This document shows, piece after piece, positions 54,102 through 62,213 of a stretch of 64,000 nt of DNA; the stretch's first letter is position 1, and every line of letters begins with the position of its first letter. This stretch comes from Arthrobacter citreus (GTDB lineage Bacteria; Actinomycetota; Actinomycetes; Actinomycetales; Micrococcaceae): positions 1 through 64,000 of the forward strand of contig NZ_VTFV01000006.1 of the NCBI RefSeq assembly GCF_009192745.1, written 5' to 3'. The notes under the pieces were generated by a model. That model saw only the letters and a program-made list of their open reading frames with translations, was not told the origin of the DNA and searched no databases. The position numbers were made by a program, and so were the translations under genes.

Positions 54102-54778
54102 CCTGCTTCCGCGTTTTCGGAGGGTTCGCTGCTCTTCCACGGGCAGGTGATCGGCCCGGGCGCAGCGGCCTGGGCCTGTTCGACGGGAACCAGGTTGCTG
54201 TACCCGGAGCCGATGACCACGTCCACTGACGCGTCGTCGCGGTCGTCCTGGATGTACTGGGTGTCCGGGATCTGCTGCTGCATCGTGAACGCGCCCGATT
54301 CGCCGTCGGGCCCGGACAGGATGATGGCCGTCATTCCTTCACGGTTCACCGTGCTGTTGCCCACCACTCCAATGGAGAATCCGCGGGTTTTCAGTGCCTC
54401 AGCCACCTGGCCTGCCAGGCCGGGGGTGGCGGTTGTGTTGTAGACGTTCACCGTCACCGTCTCCGGCGACTGGTACAAATACGGTCCTGCCGGGCACCCT
54501 GATTCCACCGCCGGCCGTGCCTCCGGCCGGGGAAGGCTGATCCATCCCGCGCTGATTCCCTGCGCAACCACTGCCGCAAGGACCAGCAGTCCAATCAGTA
54601 CGCCCAGCACCACGCCGTGGAACCTGCGCTTGCGCTTGGCGCGGAGCTCGGCCGCGTCGTCGCCGTCTTCATCAAAGACGGCACCAAGGTCCTGCTCCGT
54701 CACAATCCGGTGGCCGTGCCACTCGGTGGGGTCGCTCCCGGCTTCCCTGCGCTGCCCTCGAGGGGGCTCGTTAGTCAT
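54098..54778 (-). CDS. LytR C-terminal domain membrane-anchored protein
   Basis: A 226-residue protein. A charged cytoplasmic N-terminus (1-50) is followed by one membrane helix (FHGVVLGVLIGLLVLAAVVA, about 53-72), then an extracytoplasmic LytR_C domain with VTVNVYNTTATPGLAGQVAEALKTRGF and VVIGSGYSNLVPV. It is topologically like mycobacterial VirR (Rv0431). Such proteins lack the LCP catalytic domain and may help cell-wall glycopolymer attachment. It starts 8 bp inside the upstream gene. Confidence 0.82.
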   Translation of the reverse strand: MTNEPPRGQRREAGSDPTEWHGHRIVTEQDLGAVFDEDGDDAAELRAKRKRRFHGVVLGVLIGLLVLAAVVAQGISAGWISLPRPEARPAVESGCPAGPYLYQSPETVTVNVYNTTATPGLAGQVAEALKTRGFSIGVVGNSTVNREGMTAIILSGPDGESGAFTMQQQIPDTQYIQDDRDDASVDVVIGSGYSNLVPVEQAQAAAPGPITCPWKSSEPSENAEAG

Positions 54779-55070
54779 CGATTACCAGCACGCGGGCGTG
54801 CAGTATGGTCCGCTGGTGCAAAGCTGTCCTGACCGCTCGGTGCAGTCCGTCTTCCAGGTACATGGTGCCCCTCCATTGCACTACGTGCGGGAAAAGGTCT
54901 CCAAAGAAGGTCGAGTCCTCAGCCAGCAGAGCGCCGAGGTCAAGGGTGGCCTTGGTGGTCACCAGTTCGTCCAGCCGGACCTGCCGGGGAGGTACCGCTG
55001 CCCAGTCCTTGGGTGTTACGTATCCGTGGTCGGGGTAGGGGCGCACATCGCCAACAGCTTTGAAGATCAC
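54771..55070 (-). CDS. Small ParB/sulfiredoxin-like protein upstream of the LytR_C gene
   Basis: About 99 residues from GTG 55070 (MIFKAVGDVRPYPDHGYVTPKDW). The stretch QVRLDELVTTKATLDLGALL and then YLEDGLHRAVRTALHQRTILHARVL resembles the ParB/Srx pattern of a strand, a loop and a D-G-x-H-R-x-x-A helix. Similar proteins are sometimes named VapB antitoxin; I see no ribbon-helix-helix or toxin partner, so I do not use that name. A TTG at 55100 is an alternative start. Coupled to the LytR_C gene by an 8-bp overlap. Confidence 0.6.
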   Translation of the reverse strand: MIFKAVGDVRPYPDHGYVTPKDWAAVPPRQVRLDELVTTKATLDLGALLAEDSTFFGDLFPHVVQWRGTMYLEDGLHRAVRTALHQRTILHARVLVIDD

Positions 55071-55186
55071 TAATCCAGAGTAGAGAAGTTCCGCATCCAA
55101 GGAAACAGGACTCCCCGGCAGCAGCCGCAGGATTACGCGGATCGGGGCCGGATACGGTTCCCGTGCTGGTCCGGGGATACTTAAGC

Positions 55187-56080
55187 ATGACTTCTGCGCG
55201 TTTTGGCCTGCTGCTCGACGTCGACGGCCCGGTGGCGTCCCCGCTGACCCGGACCGTCTCCCCCGCCGTTATCGGACACCTGGTTGCCCTCGCTTCGGCC
55301 GGCTGGCCGGTGGTCTTCAACACCGGACGCTCCGATGAGTTCATCCGCACGCAGGTGATGGAGCCGATGATCGCCGCCGGGCTGCCGGTGGACGTGACAC
55401 TGCATGCCATCTGCGAGAAGGGCGGCGCCTGGTTCTCCTTTAACGGGTCCGGGCCGGGCACGGTGAGCGTGGATGAGGAACTGGCCCTGCCGGCGTCGTA
55501 CGCGTCCGCGGTGCGGGACCTGGTGGCGGAAAAGTACACCGGCCACATGTTCTTCGACGAGACCAAGCGGTCCATGGTTTCCGTGGAACAGAACGTCGAC
55601 GTGGACAACGCCGACTACCTGGCCGAGCAGAAGCAGTTCGACGCCGATGCGCTGGAACTGATGTCCCGGTTCGACATGGGCGTGTGCCGGCTGGACCACC
55701 ATGCCCCGGACTCCGACGACTCGATTGATTACCGGATCGACCCCACCATCATCTCCACGGACATCGAAGCCCTGGGTGTGGGCAAGGACCTCGGCGCCCG
55801 GCGCGCACTGGCGCTGCTCCAGGACGCCGGAACCCCTGTGCCCCGGACCTGGCGGACAGTTGGGGATTCACGGACCGACTATGCAATGGCCGATGAGCTG
55901 CATGCGCTGGGCTACGACGTCGCGCATGTGGACGTCCGGCCGGCCGACGGCGTGCCTGCCAAGCCGTATCCGGTGCTCACCGCAGGGGAACGAATCCACG
56001 ACGACGCCGGTGAGGCGTTCCTGCGCCGGTGGACGCAGATGGCTGCCGTCGAAGCCGCGGACGACTCGACCGTGGGCTAG
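55187..56080 (+). CDS. HAD-superfamily hydrolase (Cof-like)
   Basis: A 297-residue phosphatase-type HAD protein. Motif I is LLLDVDGPVASP (D-x-D-G), NTGRSDE is motif II, and VGDSRTDYAMADELHALG is motif IV, with a cap domain between about 80 and 200 containing FFDETKRSMVSVEQNVD. It resembles sucrose- or mannosyl-phosphoglycerate-type or Cof phosphatases; substrate unknown. ATG 55187 follows GGGGA by about 10 bases. Confidence 0.82.
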   Translation: MTSARFGLLLDVDGPVASPLTRTVSPAVIGHLVALASAGWPVVFNTGRSDEFIRTQVMEPMIAAGLPVDVTLHAICEKGGAWFSFNGSGPGTVSVDEELALPASYASAVRDLVAEKYTGHMFFDETKRSMVSVEQNVDVDNADYLAEQKQFDADALELMSRFDMGVCRLDHHAPDSDDSIDYRIDPTIISTDIEALGVGKDLGARRALALLQDAGTPVPRTWRTVGDSRTDYAMADELHALGYDVAHVDVRPADGVPAKPYPVLTAGERIHDDAGEAFLRRWTQMAAVEAADDSTVG

Positions 56081-56090
56081 GCGCAGGCGG

Positions 56091-56233
56091 AACCTTCGGG
56101 GAGGTCTCGCAGTTTCGAGGGGGTTTCCGGGAACCTTCGGGGAGGTATCGCCGTTCTGCGTGCTCTGGAAGGCCTGCAACTCCCCGAAGGTTGGGCTGAA
56201 GCGGCACTAAGGGACGGCAACTCCCCGAAGGTT
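56091..56233. repeat. Symmetric array of four 15-bp repeats with 41-bp spacing
   Basis: AACCTTCGGGGAGGT lies at 56091-56105 and 56132-56146, and its near reverse complement AACTCCCCGAAGGTT at 56178-56192 and 56219-56233. Spacing is exactly 41 bp inside each pair. Each repeat can fold into a small hairpin. The spacers are not complementary, so this is not a simple long hairpin. It fills the 337-bp gene-free interval between the HAD and 2OG-oxygenase genes. Confidence 0.85.
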
Positions 56234-56363
56234 GGCCCGGGAGAACCGGGGACGAGCAGCCACGGCATACCCCGCTCCCGGGCAGGAGCGCCCCAAACCG
56301 CCTTTATTACGCCACGCCCCACGCGCAACACGGCAAAACCACAGGTCAGAGCCGAATGACGCC

Positions 56364-56377
56364 ATGTTGCGTAACAT
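56364..56377. promoter_or_regulatory. Short palindrome upstream of the 2OG-oxygenase gene
   Basis: ATGTT (56364-56368) and AACAT (56373-56377) flank GCGT, 40 bp before the start codon, with a TTGACA (56389-56394) just downstream that could be a -35 element although no matching -10 is clear. Candidate operator. Confidence 0.4.
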
Positions 56378-56417
56378 TTGGTTCCCAGTTGACAGGGCCC
56401 GGTGCTACGTTTCCGGA

Positions 56418-57452
56418 ATGAGCGATAACCCCACATCGATTCCTGTCCTGGACCTCAGCACGGCCCGCAACGCGGACGGCACCTTCAACACCGAATTCAT
56501 CGACAAGCTCCGCGAAGCGACCCACAAGATCGGGTTCTTCCAGCTGGTCGGCTACGGTGCAGGCGAGGAACGCGTCAAGGACCTTTTCGATGTCACCAAG
56601 CGCTTCTTCGACCTGCCGCTTGAGGACCGCCTTGAGCTGGACAACCGCAAGTCCCCGCACTTCCGCGGCTACACCCGGCTGGGCACCGAGCTGACCCAGG
56701 GGCGCCCCGATGCCCGCGAGCAGGTCGACTTCGGTCCGGAGCGCGAGCCCGTGGCCGACTACCCCGCAGACCAGCCGTACTGGCTGGTGCAGGGACCCAA
56801 CCTTTTCCCGGACACCGTGCTGCCGGAACTGCGCGAGACGTCCATGGAGTGGGCCGAACTGATGAGCGAGGTCGGTGCCGAACTGCTCGCGGCCATCTCC
56901 GTTTCGCTGGAGCTGCCGGAGGACCACTTCACCGAACCGTTCGAGGGCACCCCTGCCTGGATGGCCAAGCTCATCCACTACGTGGGCGGCGTCGTGAAGG
57001 AAGCCGGCACCCAGGGTGTTGGTGCCCACGCTGACTACGGTTTTGTGACCCTGCTGCTGCAGGACGAGGTGGGCGGCCTGGAGGTCAAGCCGCACGAATC
57101 CGACGAGTTTATTCCGGTTGAGCCGATCCCCGGTGCGCTGGTCGTGAACCTGGGCGAGATGCTGGAAGTCGCCACCCAGGGCTACCTCTCCGCGACCATT
57201 CACCGTGTGCAGGCCCCGCCGCCCGGCGTCGACCGCTATGCCATTCCGTTCTTCTGGTCCCCGCGCCTGGATTCAGTCATTGATCCGGTGCAGCTGCCCC
57301 CGGCCCTGGCTGCCCAGTCCCGCGGCATCTCTGATGACCCGCAGAACCCGATGCTGGCTTCCTACGGCGCCAATGTCCTGAAGGGCTGGCTCCGCGCCCA
57401 CCCGCAGGTGGCTGCCATCCACCACCCGGAACTGGTTCCGGCCAAGAAGTAG
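56418..57452 (+). CDS. Isopenicillin N synthase-like 2-oxoglutarate/Fe(II) oxygenase
   Basis: A 344-residue non-heme iron oxygenase. The iron ligands are HxD in GVGAHADYGFVTLLLQDEVGGL and the distal His in SATIHRVQAPPPGVDRYAI; the R-x-S-type 2OG anchor region follows. The N-terminal SIPVLDLSTA and GFFQLVGYG segments are the DIOX_N motif. Length suits flavanone- or IPNS-like dioxygenases, and the native substrate is unknown. ATG 56418 is close to GGA. A perfect-looking hairpin follows at 57467. Confidence 0.86.
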   Translation: MSDNPTSIPVLDLSTARNADGTFNTEFIDKLREATHKIGFFQLVGYGAGEERVKDLFDVTKRFFDLPLEDRLELDNRKSPHFRGYTRLGTELTQGRPDAREQVDFGPEREPVADYPADQPYWLVQGPNLFPDTVLPELRETSMEWAELMSEVGAELLAAISVSLELPEDHFTEPFEGTPAWMAKLIHYVGGVVKEAGTQGVGAHADYGFVTLLLQDEVGGLEVKPHESDEFIPVEPIPGALVVNLGEMLEVATQGYLSATIHRVQAPPPGVDRYAIPFFWSPRLDSVIDPVQLPPALAAQSRGISDDPQNPMLASYGANVLKGWLRAHPQVAAIHHPELVPAKK

Positions 57453-57466
57453 CAAAACGTACGACG

Positions 57467-57510
57467 GCGGCCCGGCGGCAGGTGCTTCAGGCACCTGGCC
57501 GCCGGGCCGC
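57467..57510. terminator. Terminator after the 2OG-oxygenase gene
   Basis: A 19-bp arm (57467-57485) pairs with 57491-57510 with a single G bulge around a TTCA-type loop. It lies 15 bp after the oxygenase stop and 20 bp before the convergent hydrolase stop, so it may work both ways. Confidence 0.8.
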
Positions 57511-57529
57511 TGTCATGCCCGTGTTGCGC

Positions 57530-58324
57530 TCACCCAACGGCGATGAAGGAGCGCAGGACGTCCGCCCACCGGTGAAACGCATCGAGGTGCGCATCGTGTG
57601 AGCCCCCGGTCAGATCCGCGCGGGAAACATCGTTTCCGGAGGCGACAAAGAGACGTTTCTCTTCCTCACTGAACATTCCGTGTTCGGCGAACACCGCCAG
57701 CACCGGAACGGTGATGCTCTGCCATTCCTCCCACCGCGGCGCCATGAGGCCGGCGAGAGTTCGTGCCATCACCTCCGCCTGGAAGCGCGGGTAGAGTCCA
57801 TCTCCGCGATCCTCAAGGTCTGCTATCCACGCATCCGGCAGCGGACCCTCTCCGAGGACGGAGCGGGCGGAGTCCTTAGAAGCAAACGGGACGTTCCAGG
57901 ACCGGAAGAATTTGGCCACCGATTCCGCCTCGCCGGCAGGCATACCCCCGGCACCGCACTCCAGCAACACCAGACGGCGCACCAGTTCCGGCCGGGCCGC
58001 AGCCACGAGCATCGCGGTGTGCGCTCCCATGGAATGGCCCACCAGATCGACCTCGCGGTGCCCCTCAGCCGCGACCACCCGCAGAACATCGTCCATGAAC
58101 GCCTCACGCGAGGTATCAGCTGGAGTGCGGGTGCTCATCCCATGTCCGCGCTGGTCAATCAGGATGACTTCACGGCCGGACAGGGCCTGGGCGGTATCCA
58201 GCAATTCACGGCTGCTCCCCGCCAGCCCATGGAGAAGAACCACGGCAGGAGCCTCTCCGGTGAACACCATGTAGGAGATTGTGGTGCCGTCACTGCTGGC
58301 AATGTGGCGGGAACTCGTTGGCAT
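57530..58324 (-). CDS. Alpha/beta-fold hydrolase
   Basis: A 264-residue hydrolase. HGLAGSSREL gives the oxyanion loop, DQRGHGMSTRTPADTS is the usual strand-4 block, and the nucleophile elbow is GHSMGAHTA (about residue 100). The third triad residue His lies in HDAHLDAFHRW near the end; the expected acid position reads VFAEHGMF, so Glu may take the place of Asp. Substrate unknown. Divergent from the GNAT gene. Confidence 0.83.
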   Translation of the reverse strand: MPTSSRHIASSDGTTISYMVFTGEAPAVVLLHGLAGSSRELLDTAQALSGREVILIDQRGHGMSTRTPADTSREAFMDDVLRVVAAEGHREVDLVGHSMGAHTAMLVAAARPELVRRLVLLECGAGGMPAGEAESVAKFFRSWNVPFASKDSARSVLGEGPLPDAWIADLEDRGDGLYPRFQAEVMARTLAGLMAPRWEEWQSITVPVLAVFAEHGMFSEEEKRLFVASGNDVSRADLTGGSHDAHLDAFHRWADVLRSFIAVG

Positions 58325-58361
58325 CTGACCATCCTAGGAGCACGACCGATAGAGTTCCGGC

Positions 58362-58853
58362 ATGCTCCGGTTGATCACGCCCACCGCAGACCTGCACGGT
58401 TCTTGGCTGGAAGCACATGGGGAGTGGGGACCAGGCCTGCACGAGGATGGCTTCGGCATCGCCCCCGGTGATGAGGTGATCTCCCCTTCGGGATTTACGG
58501 CATGGCTGGCACGTCTCACTGCGGATAGTCAGTGCAGCTACCGGTGGATCATCGATGGCCCGCAGGTACTCGGAGGCATCGCACTGCGGCACTCAGGACA
58601 CCCGTTGATCTCAAGGGCGGGGCACATCGGATACGGAATCAGACCATCTGCCCGCGGACGGGGTGTGGCCACCTGGGCGGTTGGCCGGATACTCAGGGAA
58701 GCTCAAGGGCTGGGACTGGATCATGTCCTGGCCACCTGCTTGTCCGGCAACACGGCATCACAGCGGACCCTAGAAGCGAACGGGGCAGTCCTGGACGGGT
58801 TGTCAGGAGACGGAGCTGTCCTGCTCTACCGGATCGATGCCTCGGGCAAATAA
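58362..58853 (+). CDS. GNAT family N-acetyltransferase
   Basis: A protein of 163 residues. HIGYGIRPSARGRGVATWAVGRILREA contains the acetyl-CoA pyrophosphate loop (R-G-R-G-V/A), and NTASQRTLEANGAVLDG is the RimJ/RimL-type final helix-strand. It acetylates an amine on a protein, drug or metabolite; target not predictable. ATG 58362 lacks a clear ribosome site. Confidence 0.82.
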   Translation: MLRLITPTADLHGSWLEAHGEWGPGLHEDGFGIAPGDEVISPSGFTAWLARLTADSQCSYRWIIDGPQVLGGIALRHSGHPLISRAGHIGYGIRPSARGRGVATWAVGRILREAQGLGLDHVLATCLSGNTASQRTLEANGAVLDGLSGDGAVLLYRIDASGK

Positions 58854-58963
58854 CCGCGCGGCCCAGACAGCCATCGGCAAACCTCCTCCCGTTCCTCTAC
58901 CCACCCGAACCCGATAGGGTGAACGGACCGGCAGCGACGCCGGACCTCAAGAGGAGAACACGC

Positions 58964-59251
58964 ATGGCGACAGTCCCGGGCCCGCTAGACCACACCTTCA
59001 CCGCCCCGATCGGAGTGAAGGTCAAAGGAGATGTCTGGTCCTGTGTGGAAATGCCGGGATCGGCCGAGTTCTTCGGGACCGGAAAGACCGTGAAGGTCGC
59101 AGCCACCGTAGACAACGAACCTGTGCGCGGCGGCCTTATGCCCACCGGACAGGGCGGTCACATGCTTTCGATCAGCGCCAAGCTGCGCAAAAAGCTGGGC
59201 AAGGACATCGGAGACACGGTCACCGTCCGCCTCACCGAGCGGCTCAGCTAA
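58964..59251 (+). CDS. DUF1905 family protein
   Basis: A 95-residue small beta-rich protein. The family pattern is FTAPIGVKVKGDVWSCVEMPGS, FFGTGKTVKVAATVDNEP, then MPTGQGGHMLSISAKLRKKLGKDIGDTVTVRL. The ATG at 58964 has GAGGAG 8 bases upstream, so I discard the long in-frame extension that overlaps the GNAT gene. It is the second DUF1905 protein in the window (the other at 1925), with little residue identity apparent by eye. Confidence 0.78.
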   Translation: MATVPGPLDHTFTAPIGVKVKGDVWSCVEMPGSAEFFGTGKTVKVAATVDNEPVRGGLMPTGQGGHMLSISAKLRKKLGKDIGDTVTVRLTERLS

Positions 59252-59270
59252 CCGCCGGGATGTCCGCCGG

Positions 59271-59305
59271 GGCTAGGAAAGCCAGCGGCGGCTAGGAAAG
59301 CCAGC
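59271..59305. repeat. 16-bp direct repeat containing the nagA stop codon
   Basis: GGCTAGGAAAGCCAGC occurs at 59271-59286 and 59290-59305, separated by 3 bp. The second copy contains the nagA stop (59292-59294) and last codons, so the first looks like a duplication of the gene's 3' end. GGCT/AGCC halves let each copy fold into a small hairpin. Confidence 0.8.
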
Positions 59306-60515
59306 TGCCCCGGCGCATCACCCGAACAGGTACCAGCGCCTGATCCAGCACGATCAGATCAGCGGAAGCTCCGGGAACCAGCGACCCCAGCTCCTGCCCG
59401 CGGCCCAGCACTCCGGCCGGCACGGGAGCGGCAGAGATGACGGCGTCCGCCAGGGGAACCCCGGCGCCCACGGAGTTCCGGACCAGGTCCACCATCGCCG
59501 CAGTTCCGCCGGCAATCGAGCCCGTGGATACCAGCCGGGCTACGCCGTCCTGGACCAGGACTTCGGCCGGACCCAGCCGGTACTGTCCGTCAGCCAGGCC
59601 GGCTGCTGCCATCGAATCGGTAACCAGGGCGATGTTTCCGGCCCCGAGGAGATCGAACATGGTCGCCACCAGGTAGGGGTCCAGGTGCGTGTTGTCCGCG
59701 ATGAGCTCGACGGCGGCGTTGCCCGCCTTGGCAGCGCGCAGGCAGGCCGAAACGGCCCCGGGTGCCCGGTGGTGCATCGGATCCATTCCATTGAACAGGT
59801 GCGTGACCGTGGGCCGGGCACCGGACTGCCCGGATGCGGCAAGCAGCTGCCGCGCCCTGACCAGGGATTCGTGCGCCTGTTCGGCCGTGCAGGCGGTATG
59901 CCCCAGGGAAGGGGTCACGCCGTGCCCGGCAAGCAGTTCCACCAGGGCGTCCGCGCCGGGAAGCTCCGGCGCATAGGTCATGGTGCGCAGCCAGCCACGC
60001 CCGGCCCGAATCAATGCCTCCGCAAGCTCAAGGTCCGGCGCAAGCAGCCAGCGCGGATCCTGGGCCCCGCAGCGGACTTCAGACAGGAACGGACCTTCCA
60101 AATGGATGCCCGCTATCAGGCCCTCCTCGGCCAGCCCGGCGAGCAGCGCCACCTGCCGCAGCAGGACTTCAGGTTCATCGGTGACCAGGCTCGCCATCAG
60201 AGTGGTGCTTCCGGCAGCGTGCAGCCTGGCAACTGCACCGCGGATCGCTGCGGCGTCCGCGCGGGAAAAGTCGACGCCGAAGGCTCCGTGGCAGTGCAGG
60301 TCCACCAGCCCCGGAACCATGACCTGCCCCGGAGCGAGATCCACGACGTCGTCTGCCGGAGCAGGTGCCAGACCGCCGGAGGGACCTGCATAGGTGACCA
60401 CGCCGCCGTCGAGCACCACTGCGGCATCCGGAAGCAGCGTCTCGAGAACTGCGGCACCCCGGAGCACCAGGCGTGGGTGGTCGGCGGAGGACGGGACAGG
60501 ATTCGTGACCGTCAT
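59292..60515 (-). CDS. nagA: N-acetylglucosamine-6-phosphate deacetylase
   Basis: A 407-residue amidohydrolase-fold enzyme that removes acetate from GlcNAc-6-phosphate. The metal-site blocks are DLHCHGAFGVDF (about 72), HLEGPFLSEVRCGAQDP (about 143), SLGHTACTAEQA (about 205), HLFNGMDPMHHRAPG (about 240) and the catalytic Asp in VTDSMAAAGLADGQY. Complete and of usual length. It is 16 bp downstream of nagB in one operon with a GntR regulator. Confidence 0.94.
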   Translation of the reverse strand: MTVTNPVPSSADHPRLVLRGAAVLETLLPDAAVVLDGGVVTYAGPSGGLAPAPADDVVDLAPGQVMVPGLVDLHCHGAFGVDFSRADAAAIRGAVARLHAAGSTTLMASLVTDEPEVLLRQVALLAGLAEEGLIAGIHLEGPFLSEVRCGAQDPRWLLAPDLELAEALIRAGRGWLRTMTYAPELPGADALVELLAGHGVTPSLGHTACTAEQAHESLVRARQLLAASGQSGARPTVTHLFNGMDPMHHRAPGAVSACLRAAKAGNAAVELIADNTHLDPYLVATMFDLLGAGNIALVTDSMAAAGLADGQYRLGPAEVLVQDGVARLVSTGSIAGGTAAMVDLVRNSVGAGVPLADAVISAAPVPAGVLGRGQELGSLVPGASADLIVLDQALVPVRVMRRGSWLS

Positions 60516-60531
60516 ATGGATGGCCCTTCGG

Positions 60532-61275
60532 CTAGAGGAGGGATGCGGCTGCTGCGTCGGCCAGGACCGTGACCCGGCCGTGCAGCTGCAGGACGGACGC
60601 GGGACACTCCGGGCTCACGGGCCCGTGCAGTGCTGCGCGCAGCGCAGGGGCTTTGTCTTCCCCCTGGGCGATGAGCAGCAGCTGCCCGGCTTCGAGAATG
60701 GTGCCCAGGCCCTGGGTCAGGCAGCGGGTCGGCACACTGTCGAGGGAGTCGAAGAACCGCTGGTTGGCACGTCGGGTGTCCTCGGTCAGTACTTCTACCC
60801 TGGTGCGGGAGTCCAGTGCCCCGCCCGGTTCATTGAACGCCAGGTGGCCGTTGCGTCCGATGCCCAGGATCTGCAGGTCGATCCCCCCGGCTGCCGCGAT
60901 CCTGCGCTCGTAATCGTCACAGGCGGCCTGGAGGTCCTCCCGATGGGGGTCCGGAAGGTGCACGGTCTTCGGGTCCAGCCCCAGGGGCCCGATAATCTCC
61001 CGCCGCAGCACCTCGGCGTAACTTTCCGGGTGCCCCGGGGGCAGCCCCACATACTCATCCAGCGCAAACCAGGCGGCACGGGTAAAGTCCGCGCCGCTGG
61101 CCGACAGCGCATCGTAGAGCGGAGAAGGCGATGATCCGGTGGCAACGCCTATGACCGGATCCCGGCGCGCGTTCAGCGCAGCCAGCACCAGCACTGCGGC
61201 GGCCGGGCCTATGTCCTGGGGTTCCAGGTTCCGCACCAGTGGAGCGGCGGGACGGTTCACGGTGCCGGCCCTCAC
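60532..61275 (-). CDS. nagB: Glucosamine-6-phosphate deaminase
   Basis: A 247-residue enzyme converting glucosamine-6-P to fructose-6-P and ammonia. GVATGSSPSPLYDAL, WFALDEYVGLPPGHPESY (catalytic Asp and proton relay) and LGIGRNGHLAFNEPG are diagnostic. The start is GTG 61275, which overlaps the regulator's stop in GTGA (61272-61275), indicating translational coupling. It lacks the allosteric C-terminal extension of E. coli NagB, as in other short NagB enzymes. Confidence 0.93.
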   Translation of the reverse strand: MRAGTVNRPAAPLVRNLEPQDIGPAAAVLVLAALNARRDPVIGVATGSSPSPLYDALSASGADFTRAAWFALDEYVGLPPGHPESYAEVLRREIIGPLGLDPKTVHLPDPHREDLQAACDDYERRIAAAGGIDLQILGIGRNGHLAFNEPGGALDSRTRVEVLTEDTRRANQRFFDSLDSVPTRCLTQGLGTILEAGQLLLIAQGEDKAPALRAALHGPVSPECPASVLQLHGRVTVLADAAAASLL

Positions 61276-62006
61276 GCGTCACGCAGTTTCGCCAGCTGGG
61301 CACGGATACCGTCAAAGTGCCGGCGGAGCCGCTCAGAGGCCAGTTCCTTGTCCCCCGCCTTGACCGCTTCCAGGATTCCCCGGTGCACGGCGGCGTTCTC
61401 CTGCAGGTTGACCAGCGGATCTCCGCCGAGCTCCAGATGGATCTTGCGGTAGACCTGCCAGAAGACAGACATCAGGTTTGAGAGCAGTTCGTTGCCCAGG
61501 GGCTCGAAAAGTTGGTAGTGGTAGCGCTCATCCACCTCGGTGAAGGTCTTTCCATCGGCGGCCGCGGCTTCCATTTCCTGGACCGTAGCTTCAATCTCCT
61601 CCAGGTGCTCAGGAGTCCAGAGGTCCATGGCTTCGCCGATGAGGCCTGCCTCCAGCGCCTGCCGCACGTCCACCAGCTGGAGTGCTTCCTTGCCCTCGTG
61701 CCGAAGCGAGAGCCGCCCCCGGAACGTCAGGCCGTCTGCCAGCGCATCGAAGTTGGCCGGGGCAACGAACATCCCGAAACCGTGCCGGATCTCCACCACT
61801 CCCAGGGCCTGCAGGACCTTGAGCGCTTCACGCAGCGTATTCCTGCCGATTCCCAGTGCCGCGGCCAGCTCCGCCTCGGTGGGAAGGGCATCTCCCGCCT
61901 TGAGGTCGCGCTCCAGGATGAGTTCCATGATTTCAGCCTGCAGGGCCCTCGAGCGGTTCTGGGCACTGAACCGCGCCGGCGGCAGTGAAGCATGAGGCAG
62001 GCTCAT
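61272..62006 (-). CDS. GntR/FadR-type regulator (FCD domain) of the nag operon
   Basis: A 244-residue regulator. The winged HTH is ILERDLKAGDALPTEAELAA plus IGRNTLREALKVLQALGVVEIRHGFG (about residues 30-85), followed by an all-helical FCD ligand domain (about 100-235) with VDERYHYQLFEPLGNELL carrying likely metal-binding His/Asp. AGGAGG precedes ATG 62006 by 4 bases. It is the first gene of the nag operon and its likely operators are the palindromes at 62072 and 62167. Confidence 0.87.
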   Translation of the reverse strand: MSLPHASLPPARFSAQNRSRALQAEIMELILERDLKAGDALPTEAELAAALGIGRNTLREALKVLQALGVVEIRHGFGMFVAPANFDALADGLTFRGRLSLRHEGKEALQLVDVRQALEAGLIGEAMDLWTPEHLEEIEATVQEMEAAAADGKTFTEVDERYHYQLFEPLGNELLSNLMSVFWQVYRKIHLELGGDPLVNLQENAAVHRGILEAVKAGDKELASERLRRHFDGIRAQLAKLRDA

Positions 62007-62071
62007 AAGTCCTCCTGGGAAGGCGAATAGACGGGCTATGGAATAAAACTTAGCCGATAGCACCACAGGTT

Positions 62072-62085
62072 ATAGGATGTCCTAT
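62072..62085. promoter_or_regulatory. Operator 1 in the nag/ABC divergent region
   Basis: ATAGGATGTCCTAT is a palindrome with 6-bp arms and TG centre, 66 bp before the GntR start. Read on the minus strand it contains GGACATCCTA, identical to ten bases of operator 2; a further half-site TTAGGAC follows at 62088-62094. Confidence 0.7.
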
Positions 62086-62166
62086 CTTTAGGACAGAGTT
62101 GCAAAAGAGAGTCTTGAGATCGCTTGACGTTCTTATGTGAGGAACCTTACAGTTCTCGGAACAAGC

Positions 62167-62187
62167 ATCGGACATCCTACGTCCGAT
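62167..62187. promoter_or_regulatory. Operator 2 in the nag/ABC divergent region
   Basis: ATCGGAC (62167-62173) and GTCCGAT (62181-62187) flank ATCCTAC, giving a 21-bp palindrome containing GGACATCCTA. It is 27 bp before the substrate-binding protein start, placed to repress that promoter. Confidence 0.7.
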
Positions 62188-62213
62188 AAGTGACATGGAT
62201 GGCGAGGCAACAG

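Noticed and set aside
54771-55070. VapB antitoxin
   Set aside because: No ribbon-helix-helix pattern and no PIN-domain toxin beside it; the D-G-x-H-R helix fits ParB/Srx better.
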